A DNA stretch of 64,000 bases from Kosakonia pseudosacchari (GTDB taxonomy: Bacteria > Pseudomonadota > Gammaproteobacteria > Enterobacterales > Enterobacteriaceae). Below the pieces are notes generated by a model. The model made no database searches, was not told where the DNA came from, and was given only the letters and a program-made list of their open reading frames with translations. The position numbers were made by a program, and so were the translations under genes. Positions 9,261 through 20,806 of this stretch are shown piece by piece; within the stretch, counting starts at the first letter, position 1; every line of letters begins with the position of its first letter. Where the stretch lies: positions 558,001 through 622,000 of the forward strand of contig NZ_FXWP01000025.1 of assembly GCF_900184035.1 (NCBI RefSeq). Reading direction: 5' to 3'.

Positions 9261-10405
9261 CAGTTTGAACTCTCATGTACAAAATCCATCGACTCAGGAA
9301 CCGCGAGATCCCTGGGCTGCTTCGGCGGAACGCCGCCGTTGTTGCGCCACCGACGCAGGCCATAAACCCAGGCCAATACTTCTGCGACGGCGCTATAAAG
9401 CTCGCCCGGGATCTGTTCGCCAATCTCACAATGGCGATAAAGCGCACGGGCCAGCGGTGGTGCTTCGAGCATCGGGATGCGGTGTTGCGCGCCCAGCTCA
9501 CGAATTTTTAAGGCAATCTCTCCGGCGCCTTTGGCCAGAACGACTGGCGCGCTCATCCCGCCTTCTTTATAAGAGAGGGCGACAGAGTAGTGCGTCGGGT
9601 TGTTGACGATGACATCCGCTTGCGGGATATCGCTCATCATTCGGTTTTGCGCTGCCGCACGCTGCATCTGTTTAATGCGGCTCTTAATGTGCGGGTCGCC
9701 TTCGCTCTGTTTAAATTCGTCGCGGATCTCCTGACGGCTCATCCGCAGCTTTTTCAGGTGGCTGGTTATCTGATAAAACACGTCATAACCCACCACCGGT
9801 AACAGGAAAAAAATCACCATCATCAGGCAATCCAGCGTCATGCTCATGGCATGCGCGATAGCCATCGGCAGTGCTTCGTTAACTAACTGAATGAAATGCG
9901 CTTTGTTTTTGTAGATATAGAGCGCGAAGGCGCACGCGACCAGCACAACCTTCAGGCACCCTTTGAGCATTTCCGATAACACCTGGGCGGAAAACAGGCG
10001 TTTGAACCCCGAAAGCGGCGAGATCCGCTTCAGATCGAGCTTCAGCGATTTGCCGCTCAGGTTGACGCCGCCCAGCAACATCGGCGATGCGATCCCGGTG
10101 ACAAACAAACCCAGCAAAATGGGCAGCAGCGCGCTGCTCATCATCTCCAGCAAGTAGCGGGTCTGGTGGAACATGGACTGTTCATCCATTACCGACAAAC
10201 GGTTGAGCACCAGACCGGTTCGCAGCAGCTCCAGCAGTTGCCGGGCAAACTGTGAACCGCCAGAGAGCAGAAACCCCCACCCGGCCAGCAACATCAGCAG
10301 CGAACTCAGCTCTTTCGAGCGGGGGATCTGCCCCTCTTCACGCGCTTTCTGTTTTCGCTGGGGTGTGGGTTCTTCTGTTTTTTCTACATCACTCTCTTCT
10401 GACAT
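9260..10405 (-). CDS. flhB: Flagellar export switch protein FlhB
   Basis: 381 residues with four membrane segments in the first ~210, then the cytoplasmic domain with the self-cleavage motif NPTH at residues 269-272. Cleavage between Asn and Pro switches substrate class from rod/hook to filament. The N-terminal tail is rich in Lys and Glu (KTEEPTPQRKQKAREEGQIP), as expected. It lies between cheZ and flhA in the leftward operon. Confidence 0.97.
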   Translation of the reverse strand: MSEESDVEKTEEPTPQRKQKAREEGQIPRSKELSSLLMLLAGWGFLLSGGSQFARQLLELLRTGLVLNRLSVMDEQSMFHQTRYLLEMMSSALLPILLGLFVTGIASPMLLGGVNLSGKSLKLDLKRISPLSGFKRLFSAQVLSEMLKGCLKVVLVACAFALYIYKNKAHFIQLVNEALPMAIAHAMSMTLDCLMMVIFFLLPVVGYDVFYQITSHLKKLRMSRQEIRDEFKQSEGDPHIKSRIKQMQRAAAQNRMMSDIPQADVIVNNPTHYSVALSYKEGGMSAPVVLAKGAGEIALKIRELGAQHRIPMLEAPPLARALYRHCEIGEQIPGELYSAVAEVLAWVYGLRRWRNNGGVPPKQPRDLAVPESMDFVHESSN

Positions 10406-10438
10406 GATTTGCTCAGCGGCGCGGCGAACCGCGCTCCG

Positions 10439-11098
10439 TTAGAAACCCAGGCTGTCGAGCAGGTCGTCGACCTGATCTTGCGACGCCATGACACCCGCTT
10501 TGCTGTTGTCAATTTGTGGGCCATTGACCAGCATGGCAGCGGTTTTTGCTTCCGCTTCCGCCTCTTTCTCCTGCTGGAGTGATTCCGGCACGTAAGCCAG
10601 CAGCACCTGAATCAGCTCTTTCTCGACCAGTTCGATAAGCGACATCATGCGGCGGATCACCTGGCCGGTAAGATCCTGAAAATCCTGTGCCATCATGATT
10701 TCCATCAGCTGGTCGTTGGTCTGACGAGCAATGGCAGGCGCCTGCTGGAGGAACTGACGTGTGTCGGTCACCAGCGCTTTGGCGATCGGTAATTCCACCG
10801 GATCGGCGAACCACTCATCCCAGCGGGCGGTTAACGCTTCCGCTTGCGCCGTGATCGCCTCCTGCTGCGGGCGAGCTTCTTCCACGCAGGTCAGTACGCG
10901 TTCAGCCGCCTGGGCCGTTTTCGCGATGACATAGTTCAGGCGGTCTCGCGTATCGGGGATAGCATCTGCCGCTTCAATAATGGTGCGGTCCAGACCTAAG
11001 TCGACCAGGCTGTCGCGCAGCAAGCGCGTCAGTTGCCCGACGCGGGAGAAGATGCTTTTGAAATCATCTTCTGGCTGCGAATTCTCTAAGCCGCTCAT
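10439..11098 (-). CDS. cheZ: CheY-P phosphatase CheZ
   Basis: 219 residues, mostly a long helical hairpin. The active-site segment QDFQDLTGQ is present; D142 and Q146 correspond to E. coli D143 and Q147. The C-terminal helix DDLLDSLGF, which docks CheY-P, is intact. CheZ ends the chemotactic signal by dephosphorylating CheY. It starts 3 bp after cheY, as in E. coli. Confidence 0.96.
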   Translation of the reverse strand: MSGLENSQPEDDFKSIFSRVGQLTRLLRDSLVDLGLDRTIIEAADAIPDTRDRLNYVIAKTAQAAERVLTCVEEARPQQEAITAQAEALTARWDEWFADPVELPIAKALVTDTRQFLQQAPAIARQTNDQLMEIMMAQDFQDLTGQVIRRMMSLIELVEKELIQVLLAYVPESLQQEKEAEAEAKTAAMLVNGPQIDNSKAGVMASQDQVDDLLDSLGF

Positions 11099-11101
11099 CG
11101 G

Positions 11102-11491
11102 TTACCACCCGATTTTTTCAAAGATTTTGTTCAGCTTTTCTTCCAGCGTTGCGGCGGTGAAAGGTTTCACCACATAACCGCTGGCACCTGCCTGCGCGGC
11201 CGCGATGATGTTCTCTTTCTTGGCTTCGGCGGTGACCATCAGCACGGGCATTTTGCTCAAATTGGCGTCGGCGCGGATTTCTGTCAGCAACTGCAAGCCG
11301 TCCATGTTCGGCATGTTCCAGTCGCTGATGACGAAATCAAAGGCGTCCGCACGCAGCTTGTTCAGCGCATCCAGGCCATCTTCGGCTTCTTCAACACGGT
11401 TAAAACCAAGGTCTTTCAACAAATTGCGCACAATTCGGCGCATTGTGGCGAAGTCGTCGACAACGAGAAAACGTAAATTTTTGTCTGCCAT
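11102..11491 (-). CDS. cheY: Chemotaxis response regulator CheY
   Basis: A 129-residue single receiver domain. The acidic pocket D12/D13, phosphoacceptor D57, T87 and K109 are all in place. CheY-P binds FliM/FliN in the C ring and promotes clockwise rotation. The gene lies between cheB and cheZ in the leftward chemotaxis operon, with an AGGAAAAAAC-type ribosome site. Confidence 0.98.
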   Translation of the reverse strand: MADKNLRFLVVDDFATMRRIVRNLLKDLGFNRVEEAEDGLDALNKLRADAFDFVISDWNMPNMDGLQLLTEIRADANLSKMPVLMVTAEAKKENIIAAAQAGASGYVVKPFTAATLEEKLNKIFEKIGW

Positions 11492-11527
11492 TGTTTTTTC
11501 CTGAATAAAGGGGAATGAAATAAAAAA

Positions 11528-12574
11528 TTAAATCCTGCGCGCCTGACCGGCAGAACGCTGAAGAATGTGCTGACCAATTTGCTCAAGATCGACGGTTTCG
11601 CAGGCGGCATTGTGGGCAATCGCTTCACGCGGCATACCGAACACCACGCATGTGCGTTCGCTTTGCGCAATGGTCCACGCGCCCGCCTGGCGCATCGCCA
11701 GCAGTCCGGCGGCGCCGTCGCTGCCCATCCCCGTCAAAATCACGCCGATAGCGTTTTTCCCGGCGCTTTGCGCCACAGAGTGAAACAGCGAATCGACAGA
11801 GGGACGATGGCGGTTGATCGGTAAATCATCATTCAGCGCGATGTGATAGTTCGCCCCGCTGCGTGTCAGCTCCATATGGAAAGCACCCGGCGCGATATAG
11901 ACGTGACCAGGAAGCACACGTTCGCCGTGTTCCGCCTCTTTCACCGACATCTGGCACAGATGATCCAGCCGGTTGGCAAACGAACGGGTAAAGCCAGGCG
12001 GCATATGTTGCGCAATGACAATGGCCGGGCTGGTCGGCGGCATCGGTTCCAGCAGCTGACGCAGTGCCTCGGTTCCTCCGGTGGAGGAGCCAATGGCAAT
12101 AATCTTTTCGCTGCCCACCAGCGGGGCTTTAATCACGCGAGGCGGTGCCACTTTTGTTTCGCTGCGATGAATGCGCGCTTTGGCCGCCATGCGAATTTTG
12201 TCGGCGATCATGTCGCTGTATTGCGCCATGCCATCCTGTAAGCCCATTTGCGGCTTGGTGATAAAATCCACCGCCCCAAGTTCCAGTGCGCTGAGCGTAA
12301 TATCGGAGCCTTTGCCGGTGAGCGATGACAGCATCACTACCGGCATTGGGCGCAGGCGCATCAGCCTTTCCAGAAACTCCAGCCCGTCCATCCGCGGCAT
12401 TTCCACGTCCAGCGTCAGCACATCCGGGTTGTGTTGCTTAATCAGATCGCGTGCGACAATCGGGTCCAGCGCCGTGGCGACCATCTCCATATCCGGCTGC
12501 TCATTAACGATATGCGTCATGATCTTGCGGATCAGTGACGAGTCGTCAACGCATAACACCTTGATTTTTCTCAT
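11528..12574 (-). CDS. cheB: Chemoreceptor methylesterase/deamidase CheB
   Basis: 348 residues: an N-terminal receiver (phosphoacceptor D56 in [11 protein letters not shown]) and a C-terminal methylesterase domain with the catalytic S164 (IGSSTGGTE), H190 and an Asp in GMGSDGAAG. CheB removes methyl groups from receptors for adaptation. Its start overlaps the cheR stop by 4 bp (ATGA). Confidence 0.97.
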   Translation of the reverse strand: MRKIKVLCVDDSSLIRKIMTHIVNEQPDMEMVATALDPIVARDLIKQHNPDVLTLDVEMPRMDGLEFLERLMRLRPMPVVMLSSLTGKGSDITLSALELGAVDFITKPQMGLQDGMAQYSDMIADKIRMAAKARIHRSETKVAPPRVIKAPLVGSEKIIAIGSSTGGTEALRQLLEPMPPTSPAIVIAQHMPPGFTRSFANRLDHLCQMSVKEAEHGERVLPGHVYIAPGAFHMELTRSGANYHIALNDDLPINRHRPSVDSLFHSVAQSAGKNAIGVILTGMGSDGAAGLLAMRQAGAWTIAQSERTCVVFGMPREAIAHNAACETVDLEQIGQHILQRSAGQARRI

Positions 12575-13416
12575 GGCTTTTGATCTCCAAGGCGGTAGAC
12601 AGACTGCCCGAGCAGACGAAATGGGCTGGTTAAATTTTGAAAATGCTCCGAGTGGCCAACAAAGAGCAGCCCGCCGGGTTTCAGCATTTTCGCGAAGCGC
12701 TGCAGCAGCTTCTCCTGGGTGTTCTGATCGAAATAAATCATCACGTTACGGCAAAAAATGGCATCGAAAGGCGCGGGAATATCCCACTGCGCATCAATCA
12801 GATTGAGCTGGCGAAACTGGACCGTGCTGCGCAGTTCGCTTTTGATTTTCACTCTGTTTTGATGCTCGCCCGTCCCGCGCAAAAACCAGGTGCGTTTTTG
12901 CTGTTCGGTCAGGTTGTCGATGTCACTTAACCGGTAAACCCCAAGGCTTGCTTTCTCCAGCACATCGGTATCAATATCGGTGGCCAGCACGCGCGGGCCG
13001 GTAATGCTGCGCCCCAGCGTCTCTTCCAGCGTCATGGCGATTGACCACGGCTCTTCGCCGGTTGAGGCGGCTGCGCACCAGACGTTGTACATCCCGTTTC
13101 TGGACTGGGCATGCCGGGCCAGCGTCGGGAAGTGATACGCCTCGCGGAAAAAGGAGGTCAGGTTAGTGGTCAGGGCATTGATAAATACCTGCCACTCGTC
13201 ACAGCCTGGATTGGCCACCAGTCGATCGGTGTAATCCTCAAAACTTTTTAAATTCAGCTCTCTTAGACGACGGGTGAGTCGGTTATAAACCATGTCGCGT
13301 TTTTGCGCGGTGAGCACAATACCGGCGCGTTGGTATATCAATTTGCTGATTTTTTCTAATTCACTCTCGGTCAGCACAATGGGTGCGGGTTGAGTGTGCG
13401 GAGTAATGGAACGCAT
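12571..13416 (-). CDS. cheR: Chemoreceptor methyltransferase CheR
   Basis: 281 residues. A small helical N-terminal domain (residues ~10-90) is followed by the SAM-binding domain, with [15 protein letters not shown] and [14 protein letters not shown]. CheR methylates receptor glutamates with S-adenosylmethionine. It opens the cheRBYZ-flhBAE block, although no receptor gene lies next to it. The upstream region has only a weak ribosome site. Confidence 0.96.
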   Translation of the reverse strand: MRSITPHTQPAPIVLTESELEKISKLIYQRAGIVLTAQKRDMVYNRLTRRLRELNLKSFEDYTDRLVANPGCDEWQVFINALTTNLTSFFREAYHFPTLARHAQSRNGMYNVWCAAASTGEEPWSIAMTLEETLGRSITGPRVLATDIDTDVLEKASLGVYRLSDIDNLTEQQKRTWFLRGTGEHQNRVKIKSELRSTVQFRQLNLIDAQWDIPAPFDAIFCRNVMIYFDQNTQEKLLQRFAKMLKPGGLLFVGHSEHFQNLTSPFRLLGQSVYRLGDQKP

Positions 13417-13617
13417 ATTTTTCTGACAACCAATAATAATATTGACGGTAATTCACTGGTTTATTGCGCACACACGTATTCGCAAATGATGAGCCACTCA
13501 TCACCCGACAAATGCGTGTGTGCTGTTAAATCTTAATAAGACATATCCAGGATGATTCGGGTGTGAAAAATAGCAACCATACTTCCGGGGTAATCGGCAT
13601 TAAGATAAGACTTAGCG
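13417..13617. other. cheR-fliE spacer with inverted repeat
   Basis: A GCACACACG/CGTGTGTGC inverted repeat (about 13467-13524) with a long loop lies between fliE and cheR. It could be the fliE terminator or part of the cheR control region. No gene is visible. Confidence 0.35.
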
Positions 13618-13953
13618 TTATACCGGCATATTCATAATATCTTGATACGCACTTACTAATTTGTTGCGTACCTGAATACCAAGGTTTAATGCCAGTGATG
13701 ATTTTTGCATTGACACCATCACATCGTTTAAGCCAATACCTTCGACGCCGGCGAGATAAGCCTGTGACTGGGTTTTGGCTGTGGTCTGCATTTGGCTAAT
13801 ATTGTTAATACTGTTAAATAAAATATCAGAGAATTGTGACTTATTCTCGACATTACGATCAGAAATAAAGGGGTTCAGCGCTGACGCATCTGAGACTTTT
13901 CTGGCCTGGGACTGAATCTGATCCAGTACCCCGCCTATTGCATTCATAGACAT
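13618..13953 (-). CDS. fliE: Flagellar hook-basal body protein FliE
   Basis: 111 residues from an ATG preceded by AAGG; a TTG 9 bp further upstream is also in frame. The C-terminal half carries the FliE signature: GLNDVMVSMQKSSLALN, then QVRNKLVSAYQDIM. FliE joins the MS ring to the proximal rod and is an early export substrate. It is monocistronic and divergent from fliF, the standard enteric arrangement. Confidence 0.94.
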   Translation of the reverse strand: MSMNAIGGVLDQIQSQARKVSDASALNPFISDRNVENKSQFSDILFNSINNISQMQTTAKTQSQAYLAGVEGIGLNDVMVSMQKSSLALNLGIQVRNKLVSAYQDIMNMPV

Positions 13954-14194
13954 AGAAAACAACCTTAGTAGTAATTGGCCGTAAGCTTATCATGTGGCGC
14001 GAAAAACGACATAACCTGAATAGCTGACACAAATTTCACCTTTTTACCACTTAGAAAACGGCCTGTTTTGTAGATAATACTCACCAGGAATTCCCCTGGG
14101 AAATAATTTTGCATTTACTTATTTCATACCAAATGAGGCGAGCCGTAATGCTTTTTAATTTTTATTGCGGCGATCACTTTTACAGGATATTGGC
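13954..14194. promoter_or_regulatory. Divergent fliE/fliF control region
   Basis: About 240 bp without a gene separates the divergent fliE and fliF starts. In enterics this type of region binds FlhDC and drives both class 2 operons. A short inverted repeat CCAGG-AATTC-CCCTGG at 14091-14106 is visible. I cannot place the FlhDC boxes by eye. Confidence 0.45.
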
Positions 14195-15892
14195 ATGACT
14201 GCCACGACCCAAGACAGTAACAAGAAAGGCATTGTCGATATTAAGGCACTGCTTGATAATATTCGGCTTAACCCCCGGATGATATTTTTCATTGCCGCCG
14301 CAGCTGCTATTTCAATTGTCATTGCGCTGCTGTTCTGGGCTAAAGAGCCAGACTATCGTGTCCTGTACAGCAATATTAGCGAGCAGGATGGCGGCGCGAT
14401 CGTCACGCAACTGAAACAGATGCAGATACCGTACCGCTTTGCGGAGCATGACGGTTCTATTCAGATACCCGCTGAGCAGGTGTATGAAGTGCGTCTCAAG
14501 CTGGCCCAGCAGGGGCTGCCGAAAGGTGGCGCAGTAGGCTTTGAACTGCTTGATCAGGAAAAATTTGGCATCAGCCAGTTTAACGAACAAGTGAACTTCC
14601 AGCGCGCGCTGGAGGGTGAGCTTTCGCGCACCATCGAAACGCTTGGTCCGGTCAGCGCGGCGCGGGTGCATCTGGCGATGCCGAAGCCGTCCCTGTTTCT
14701 GCACGATCAGAAGAAACCTTCCGCGTCGGTGACGCTGACGTTGATCAATGGCCGAACGCTGGATGCCGGGCAGGTAAGCGCTATCTCGTACATGATCTCC
14801 AGCGCCGTGCCGGGTCTGAGCGCCGATCGCGTGACGATTGTCGATCAAAGCGGACACCTGATGACGCAGAGCGGCGAGCAGGCGACGCAGACCACGCAGC
14901 TGAAATACACGCGCAAAATTGAAGCCGAATACCAGAATCGCATTCAGGCCATCCTGGCACCGATTGTCGGCGCGCAAAACGTCAGAACGCAGGTGACCGC
15001 GCAGGTTGACTTCACGCAGCACGAACAAACTGCCGAGCAGTACCAGCCTAACAGCCGTCCGGAAGATATGGCGATCCGCAGCCGTCAGAGCAGCAATGCC
15101 GAGCAGGGCGGTAAGAATGCGGTAGGTGGCGTCCCTGGTGCGTTAAGCAACCAGCCGCCTGCACCGGTTTCTGCGCCGATTGAGCAACCGCCAGCACAGC
15201 AAGCCAATGGGCAAGGTGCGACCAACGCCAACGCGAATGTGAACGCAACGGCGGCACCCGCTGCACCGGCGACGCCGTACAACAAGCAGAGCGATGAAAC
15301 CACCAACTATGAAGTGGATAAAACGCTTACCCACATCAAGCGCAGCACCGGCACGGTGGAACGCCTCTCTGTTGCGGTGGTGGTGAACTTTGTTCCCGGC
15401 GCGGATGGGAAAGCCGTTGCGCTGAGTAAAGATAAGCTCGACCAGATCAACGCGCTGGTGAAAGAAGTGATGGGCTACTCCGACAAACGCGGCGATACGC
15501 TGAATGTCGTGAACACCCCGTTCAGCGTGGAAGATGGCGAACCGCCGGTTCCGCTGTGGAAACAGCCAGAAGTCATCAAACTGATGATGTCCGGCGCGCG
15601 TTACCTGTTTGTGGTGCTGATCGCCTGGATCCTGTGGCGTAAAGCGGTGCAACCGTTCTGGACGCGCCACCAGGAGATGCTGTTGCAGCGCATGGAAATG
15701 GAAAAAGAGGCGCGCCAGGCCGAGCTGGATGAGCAAATTCGTAAGCGCCAGAGCGCGGAAATGGCGAAAGCACAGCTGCGCGTTGAGGCGGAACAAGGTG
15801 CGCAGCAGCTGCGTGAAATGGCCGATCAGGAACCGCAGGTTATCGCGCTGGTTCTTCGTCAATGGTTGAATAAGGAGCAGAAGTCGTCATGA
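14195..15892 (+). CDS. fliF: Flagellar MS-ring protein FliF
   Basis: 565 residues from ATG 14195, preceded by ACAGGAT; an upstream in-frame TTG is ignored. A membrane segment near residues 30-50 is followed by the ring-building motifs ([31 protein letters not shown]), a periplasmic region, a Pro/Ala/Asn-rich linker near residues 310-360, a second membrane segment near 465-485, and the C-terminal tail that binds FliG. It opens the rightward fliF-fliR block. Confidence 0.96.
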   Translation: MTATTQDSNKKGIVDIKALLDNIRLNPRMIFFIAAAAAISIVIALLFWAKEPDYRVLYSNISEQDGGAIVTQLKQMQIPYRFAEHDGSIQIPAEQVYEVRLKLAQQGLPKGGAVGFELLDQEKFGISQFNEQVNFQRALEGELSRTIETLGPVSAARVHLAMPKPSLFLHDQKKPSASVTLTLINGRTLDAGQVSAISYMISSAVPGLSADRVTIVDQSGHLMTQSGEQATQTTQLKYTRKIEAEYQNRIQAILAPIVGAQNVRTQVTAQVDFTQHEQTAEQYQPNSRPEDMAIRSRQSSNAEQGGKNAVGGVPGALSNQPPAPVSAPIEQPPAQQANGQGATNANANVNATAAPAAPATPYNKQSDETTNYEVDKTLTHIKRSTGTVERLSVAVVVNFVPGADGKAVALSKDKLDQINALVKEVMGYSDKRGDTLNVVNTPFSVEDGEPPVPLWKQPEVIKLMMSGARYLFVVLIAWILWRKAVQPFWTRHQEMLLQRMEMEKEARQAELDEQIRKRQSAEMAKAQLRVEAEQGAQQLREMADQEPQVIALVLRQWLNKEQKSS

Positions 15893-16875
15893 ACGCCGCC
15901 CAGAGAAGCGCCATAGTCATGCTGACGCTCGGTGACGAGCGTGCAGCCGAAGTGTTTAAACATTTGAATACCCATGAAGTGACGTTAATCAGTAGTGCCA
16001 TGGTTCATATCGGCAGTTATACCCACGATCAGCTGGGCGCGGTGATGAAAGAGTTCCGCCGTGATGCAGGTGAGTTTGCCGTGCTGGATGTGAATACCAA
16101 CGAATACCTGCGCAGTGCGCTGGTGAAAGCGTTGGGTGAAGAGCGCGCGAATGCGCTGCTGGAAGATCTGCTGGATGCCAACGATGAGCGCAACGGTATT
16201 GAGACGCTCAACTTTATGGAACCGCAGATGGTCTTTGACCTCATCCGCGATGAGCATCCGCAGATTATCGCCACCATTCTTGTGCATCTGAAACGCAGCC
16301 AGGCAGCCGATCTGCTTGCGAAATTCGATGAACGCGAACGTAACGACATCATGCTGCGTATCGCCACCTTCGGCGGCGTGCAGCCAGTGGCGTTGCAGGA
16401 GCTGACCGAAGTGCTGAACAACTTGCTGCACGGTCAGAACATCAAGCGCAACAAGATGGGCGGTGTACGTCCTGCGGCGGAGATCCTTAACATGATGAAA
16501 TCCCACCAGGAAGACGCGGCTATCGAAGCAGTGCGCGAATACGACCAGGAGCTGGCGCAGAAGATCATCGACGAGATGTTCCTGTTCGAAAACCTTGTCG
16601 AAATGGAAGATCGCAGCATCCAGCGTATTTTGCAGGAAGTGGATAACGAATCGCTGCTGGTGGCACTCAAAGGCGTGGACGACGCACTGCGCGATAAGTT
16701 CTTCCGCAATATGTCCAAACGTCAGGCCGATATTATGCGTGACGATCTGAATTCCCGTGGCCCGGTTCGTATGTCGCAAGTCGAAAACGAGCAGAAAGCG
16801 ATCCTGTTGATTGTCCGTCGTCTGGCGGAAACCGGCGAAATCGTGTTGGGTGGAGGCGACGATGTCTACGTCTAA
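15889..16875 (+). CDS. fliG: Flagellar motor switch protein FliG
   Basis: 328 residues. The start overlaps the fliF stop (ATGA). The middle domain holds the [13 protein letters not shown] motif and the C-terminal domain includes the charged torque helix ([19 protein letters not shown]) that faces the stator. FliG sits on the MS ring and transmits the CheY-P signal from FliM to rotation. Length and motifs are standard. Confidence 0.97.
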   Translation: MNAAQRSAIVMLTLGDERAAEVFKHLNTHEVTLISSAMVHIGSYTHDQLGAVMKEFRRDAGEFAVLDVNTNEYLRSALVKALGEERANALLEDLLDANDERNGIETLNFMEPQMVFDLIRDEHPQIIATILVHLKRSQAADLLAKFDERERNDIMLRIATFGGVQPVALQELTEVLNNLLHGQNIKRNKMGGVRPAAEILNMMKSHQEDAAIEAVREYDQELAQKIIDEMFLFENLVEMEDRSIQRILQEVDNESLLVALKGVDDALRDKFFRNMSKRQADIMRDDLNSRGPVRMSQVENEQKAILLIVRRLAETGEIVLGGGDDVYV

Positions 16876-17575
16876 GCAGCAGTGGAAGTCCTGGCAGCCG
16901 GAGAATTTACTTCAGGACGCCTTCGGCCAGGAGAGCGAACTGCGCGAGGCGGTACCGGCAAGCGATCCGGCGACAGAAGCCGCGATGCAGGTCGAGTTGT
17001 CGCGTCTGCGCAAACAGGCCGAGCAAAAAGGCTTTGCCCAGGGGCAGGCGCAGGGGCTGGAAGCCGGAAAAAAACAGGGTTACGAAGAGGGCTTTGCACA
17101 AGGCCGGGAAGAGGGCGCTGCGCAGGGCGCGGCGGACTACCGGCAGCAACAGCAGAAGCAGACGGATGCGTTCGCTCAACTGGTTGATAACGTCAAGATA
17201 ACGCTCGACAGCCTCGACAGCGTGATGCCTGCGCGGCTGGTGCAGGTCGCCCTGATGGCGGCGCGCAGCTTGTTGGGCGAAAGCGTGGTATCGACCTCGA
17301 CCAACGCCTGGCTGATGACGCGCATTCAGCAACTGCTGCAAGACGATACGCTGCAACAAGGCAATGTGCAGCTGTGGGTCAGCGCCGAGGAGTCAGCCGC
17401 TGTGCAGGAGATGCTGGGCTCGGTGCTGGAAACCCGCGGCTGGGAATTGCGTACCGATGCGCAGATGTTGCCAGGCGGTTGCCGTATCACCACCGACGGC
17501 GGCGAGCTGGACGCGACCACGGAAACCCGCTGGAACGAGCTGTGTAACCTGAGTCGCGAGGACTTCGCGTTATGA
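16862..17575 (+). CDS. fliH: Flagellar export regulator FliH
   Basis: 237 residues from ATG 16862, which overlaps the fliG end by 14 bp; an upstream in-frame start is not used by the family. The centre carries the Gly-repeat heptad typical of FliH ([20 protein letters not shown] region). The C-terminal domain binds FliI. FliH dimers tether the FliI ATPase to the C ring. It overlaps fliI by 4 bp. Confidence 0.94.
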   Translation: MSTSKQQWKSWQPENLLQDAFGQESELREAVPASDPATEAAMQVELSRLRKQAEQKGFAQGQAQGLEAGKKQGYEEGFAQGREEGAAQGAADYRQQQQKQTDAFAQLVDNVKITLDSLDSVMPARLVQVALMAARSLLGESVVSTSTNAWLMTRIQQLLQDDTLQQGNVQLWVSAEESAAVQEMLGSVLETRGWELRTDAQMLPGGCRITTDGGELDATTETRWNELCNLSREDFAL

Positions 17576-18939
17576 CCGCCCGGCTGAAAAAGTGGCTTGA
17601 TGGCATTGATCAGCGCGAGCACAAAATGGCGGAACTGCCGCTGTTTCGCCGCTACGGTCGGCTGACGCGCGCGACGGGCCTGGTAATGGAAGCGGTCGGT
17701 CTGAAGTTGCCGATCGGCACGCTTTGCATTGTCGAACGCGAGACCGAAACGGGCATTCAGCGCGTTGAAAGTGAAGTGGTGGGGTTCAATGCCGAAACCC
17801 TCTATTTGATGCCGCTGGAAAACGTCGAAGGCGTACTGCCTGGCGCCAGAGTGTATGCCTTTGGTAATAACACCAAAGGCAAATCGCTGCCGCTGGGGCC
17901 GGAATTACTGGGCCGCGTGCTGGATGCCAGCGCGCGGCCGCTGGATGGCCTGCCGCCGCCGGGGGCGACCGATCGCGGGCCGCTGTTTACCGCGCCGTTT
18001 AACCCGCTGCAGCGCGATCCGATTAAAAACGTGCTCGATGTTGGCGTGCGTGCGATCAACGGTTTGTTAACCGTGGGGCGCGGCCAGCGTATGGGGCTGT
18101 TTGCCGGTTCCGGCGTCGGCAAAAGTGTACTGCTGGGGATGATGGCGCGCTTTACCAAAGCGGATGTCATCGTCGTCGGCTTAATTGGCGAACGTGGCCG
18201 TGAGGTGAAGGACTTTATTGAGAATATTCTTGGTAAAGAGGGGCTTAAACGTTCCGTCGTCATCGCCGCGCCTGCGGATGTGTCGCCGATTCTGCGTATG
18301 CAGGGCGCGGTTTACTGCACGCGTATCGCCGAAGATTTTCGCGATCGCGGCCTTGATGTGCTGCTGATCATGGACTCGTTAACCCGTTATGCGATGGCGC
18401 AGCGCGAAATTGCGCTCGCCATCGGTGAACCGCCCGCGACCAAAGGCTATCCGCCATCAGTTTTCGCGAAATTGCCCGCGCTGGTGGAACGTGCCGGTAA
18501 CGGCACCAAAGGCGGCGGTTCGATCACCGCGTTTTATACCGTGTTGACGGAGGGGGATGACCAGCAGGATCCGATTGCCGACTCGGCGCGTGCGATCCTC
18601 GATGGCCATATTGTGCTCTCGCGCAGGCTGGCGGAATCGGGCCACTACCCGGCGATTGATATCGAAGCCTCGATAAGCCGCGCGATGACCGAACTTATCG
18701 AACCGGTGCACTACAAAAAAGTGCAGCGCTTTAAACAGATGCTCTCGTCTTATCAGCGCAACCGCGATCTGGTGAGCGTGGGCGCGTATGCGGCAGGCAG
18801 CGATCCGTTGCTGGATCAGGCCATTAGCCTTTACCCCAACATGGAGCGATATCTCCACCAGGGGATTCATGAATCCTGTGATTATCCGACCTCCTGCGCG
18901 GAGCTTTCTGCGCTGTTTCCGGATGCCGGGGCGAACTAA
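17572..18939 (+). CDS. fliI: Flagellum-specific export ATPase FliI
   Basis: 455 residues, similar to the F1 beta subunit. Walker A GSGVGKS lies at about residues 179-185 and the Walker B-type segment [11 protein letters not shown] at about 263-273; the family motif [15 protein letters not shown] is present. FliI hexamers unload chaperones and feed export. The start overlaps the fliH stop (ATGA). Confidence 0.97.
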   Translation: MTARLKKWLDGIDQREHKMAELPLFRRYGRLTRATGLVMEAVGLKLPIGTLCIVERETETGIQRVESEVVGFNAETLYLMPLENVEGVLPGARVYAFGNNTKGKSLPLGPELLGRVLDASARPLDGLPPPGATDRGPLFTAPFNPLQRDPIKNVLDVGVRAINGLLTVGRGQRMGLFAGSGVGKSVLLGMMARFTKADVIVVGLIGERGREVKDFIENILGKEGLKRSVVIAAPADVSPILRMQGAVYCTRIAEDFRDRGLDVLLIMDSLTRYAMAQREIALAIGEPPATKGYPPSVFAKLPALVERAGNGTKGGGSITAFYTVLTEGDDQQDPIADSARAILDGHIVLSRRLAESGHYPAIDIEASISRAMTELIEPVHYKKVQRFKQMLSSYQRNRDLVSVGAYAAGSDPLLDQAISLYPNMERYLHQGIHESCDYPTSCAELSALFPDAGAN

Positions 18940-18954
18940 TGCGGACGGTGCGTA

Positions 18955-19398
18955 ATGGCCAGCCATAACCCCATGGATGTACTGCGTGAGCTGGCGGAAA
19001 AAAAGCTCAACGACACGACGGTACAACTCGGTAGCGCACGCCAGGCGCATGTCCAGGAGACTTCCCGCCTGGAGCAGTTGCGCACGTACTCGCAGGAATA
19101 CCGCCAGCAGATGCAAACCACGCTGACGCAAAGTCGCGTGTCGATCATGGCGCTACAGACACAGCAGCGATTTTTAACCTCTCTGGATGGGGTGGTTGAG
19201 CAACAGGTCAGGCGGGTTTCCGCCAGCCAGTTCGCCGTGGATAACGTGCAGGACGCCTGGAAAAAAGATAAGCAGCGGCTGAATGCTTTTGAAGCGCTGA
19301 AAAACCGTGCTGAAGCCCAGCAATTGTTAAAAGAGAACCGGCTGGAACAAAAGCTGATGGATGAGTTTGCCCGTCGCGCCAGCCAAAGGAACATATAA
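18955..19398 (+). CDS. fliJ: Flagellar export stalk protein FliJ
   Basis: 147 residues forming one long coiled coil (ELAEKKLNDTTVQLGSARQA and onward). FliJ occupies the centre of the FliI hexamer, like the gamma subunit of F1. It lies between fliI and fliK as in other enterics, and ends one base before the fliK ATG. Confidence 0.94.
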   Translation: MASHNPMDVLRELAEKKLNDTTVQLGSARQAHVQETSRLEQLRTYSQEYRQQMQTTLTQSRVSIMALQTQQRFLTSLDGVVEQQVRRVSASQFAVDNVQDAWKKDKQRLNAFEALKNRAEAQQLLKENRLEQKLMDEFARRASQRNI

Positions 19399-19399
19399 G

Positions 19400-20653
19400 A
19401 TGATTATCAGACCTTCAAACCCTGCTCCGGCAAGCGATAGCGGACGCCAGACGGCATCCACCTCAAGCGTGCAGGAAGAGGGCGAGTTTTCTTCCGCACT
19501 GAAAAAACAGCTGGCGGCAGAACAACCCGCAAAAACCGACAAAAAAGCGCCTGCGCAGGAAGGGAATAAAAAACCTGCGGACAAAAAAGAGGAGCCGTCA
19601 GACGATGCCCGCCCAACTCCGTCTGCGACACTGGCTATCGATCCGCTGGCGCAAGTGGCGAAGACCATCGCGTTGCCTGCGGAGGTAACTACCGCGGATG
19701 CGCTGCTGGCCCAGGGCGAACAGATCGCGCAACCGGCCCTGGCGGATCTGGCGGCGTTACCGCAAAACGCGATTGAGCCTGCACTGGCTGCAACACCGGC
19801 AAATGCACTGACGCCGGCCGCCGTGGCGACCGATGTTCAGCCCACAGACCCGTTAGCGCAGGTGACGTTCTCCGCCGTGCTCGGTGAGAAAGTGCAGACG
19901 CCAGTGACAGCCGCAACCGAGCGCGCACCCGCGACCGGGAAAGGGCAGGGGATAACGGCGGCGCTGCACACGGCCACACCGCTTGCGGATAAAGCCGTCG
20001 AGGGCAGCGACTCACCTTTGCCAGCAACGGACACCGCGCAGCTTGCGGGCAATGGGCAGACCCAGGCAGCACCGGCGAGCGAGAGTTTCGCAACGGCACT
20101 GCATGCGGTGAAAACCGGTGAACCGCTACCGCAACTGAGTGCGATTTCTCAGGCGGCACCCGTTACGGCACCGTCAACCACGCCAGCATTAACTTCGCCC
20201 GCGATGGCGACCGGCACCTTACAGGCTGAAGTTGGCACGCCTGCGTGGCAACAATCGCTGGGGCAGCAGATTGCGGTGTTCACCCGTAATGGTGTTCATC
20301 ATGCGGAGTTGCGTCTCCACCCGGAGGAGTTGGGCGCGTTACAAATCAGCCTGCGCGTGAATAACGATCAGGCCCAGGTCCATTTCGTGTCCGAGAGCCA
20401 TCAGGTGCGCTCGGCGCTGGAATCGGCGATACCGAACCTGCGCACTATGCTGGAAGAGTCCGGTATTTCGCTTGGACAGAGTAGCGTGGGCGCAGAAACT
20501 TCCTCTTCAGCGGGGGATACGACATCGGGTAATACCGCCGGGCAAGGAAAATCTGATCCAGAACAAGGTGACGGGGCTATTTCGCTGGAAGAAGAGCGTC
20601 CGGCACGTTCGCGCATCATGCATTACTCGCGCGGAATCAATACGTTCGCGTAA
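19400..20653 (+). CDS. fliK: Flagellar hook-length control protein FliK
   Basis: 417 residues from ATG 19400, with AAAGGAA upstream; a 5' extension into fliJ is ignored. The long middle is a low-complexity Ala/Pro/Thr/Gln-rich ruler. The folded C-terminal domain (residues ~290-370) has the family motif HHAELRLHPEELGALQISLR. FliK measures the hook and triggers the FlhB switch. Confidence 0.94.
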   Translation: MIIRPSNPAPASDSGRQTASTSSVQEEGEFSSALKKQLAAEQPAKTDKKAPAQEGNKKPADKKEEPSDDARPTPSATLAIDPLAQVAKTIALPAEVTTADALLAQGEQIAQPALADLAALPQNAIEPALAATPANALTPAAVATDVQPTDPLAQVTFSAVLGEKVQTPVTAATERAPATGKGQGITAALHTATPLADKAVEGSDSPLPATDTAQLAGNGQTQAAPASESFATALHAVKTGEPLPQLSAISQAAPVTAPSTTPALTSPAMATGTLQAEVGTPAWQQSLGQQIAVFTRNGVHHAELRLHPEELGALQISLRVNNDQAQVHFVSESHQVRSALESAIPNLRTMLEESGISLGQSSVGAETSSSAGDTTSGNTAGQGKSDPEQGDGAISLEEERPARSRIMHYSRGINTFA

Positions 20654-20806
20654 GGCGAATGCGCTAAATGGCAAGGTGCTGACAGTAATTTCAGTTTATC
20701 AGGGAATTGTCCTGCATGGGTGCTGTATTAAAATAACGGCATCCAGCAGGTTATCTGTCTTAAGTATGATTCCTGATTTATTTTTAATTACAGAGTTATT
20801 CATCAA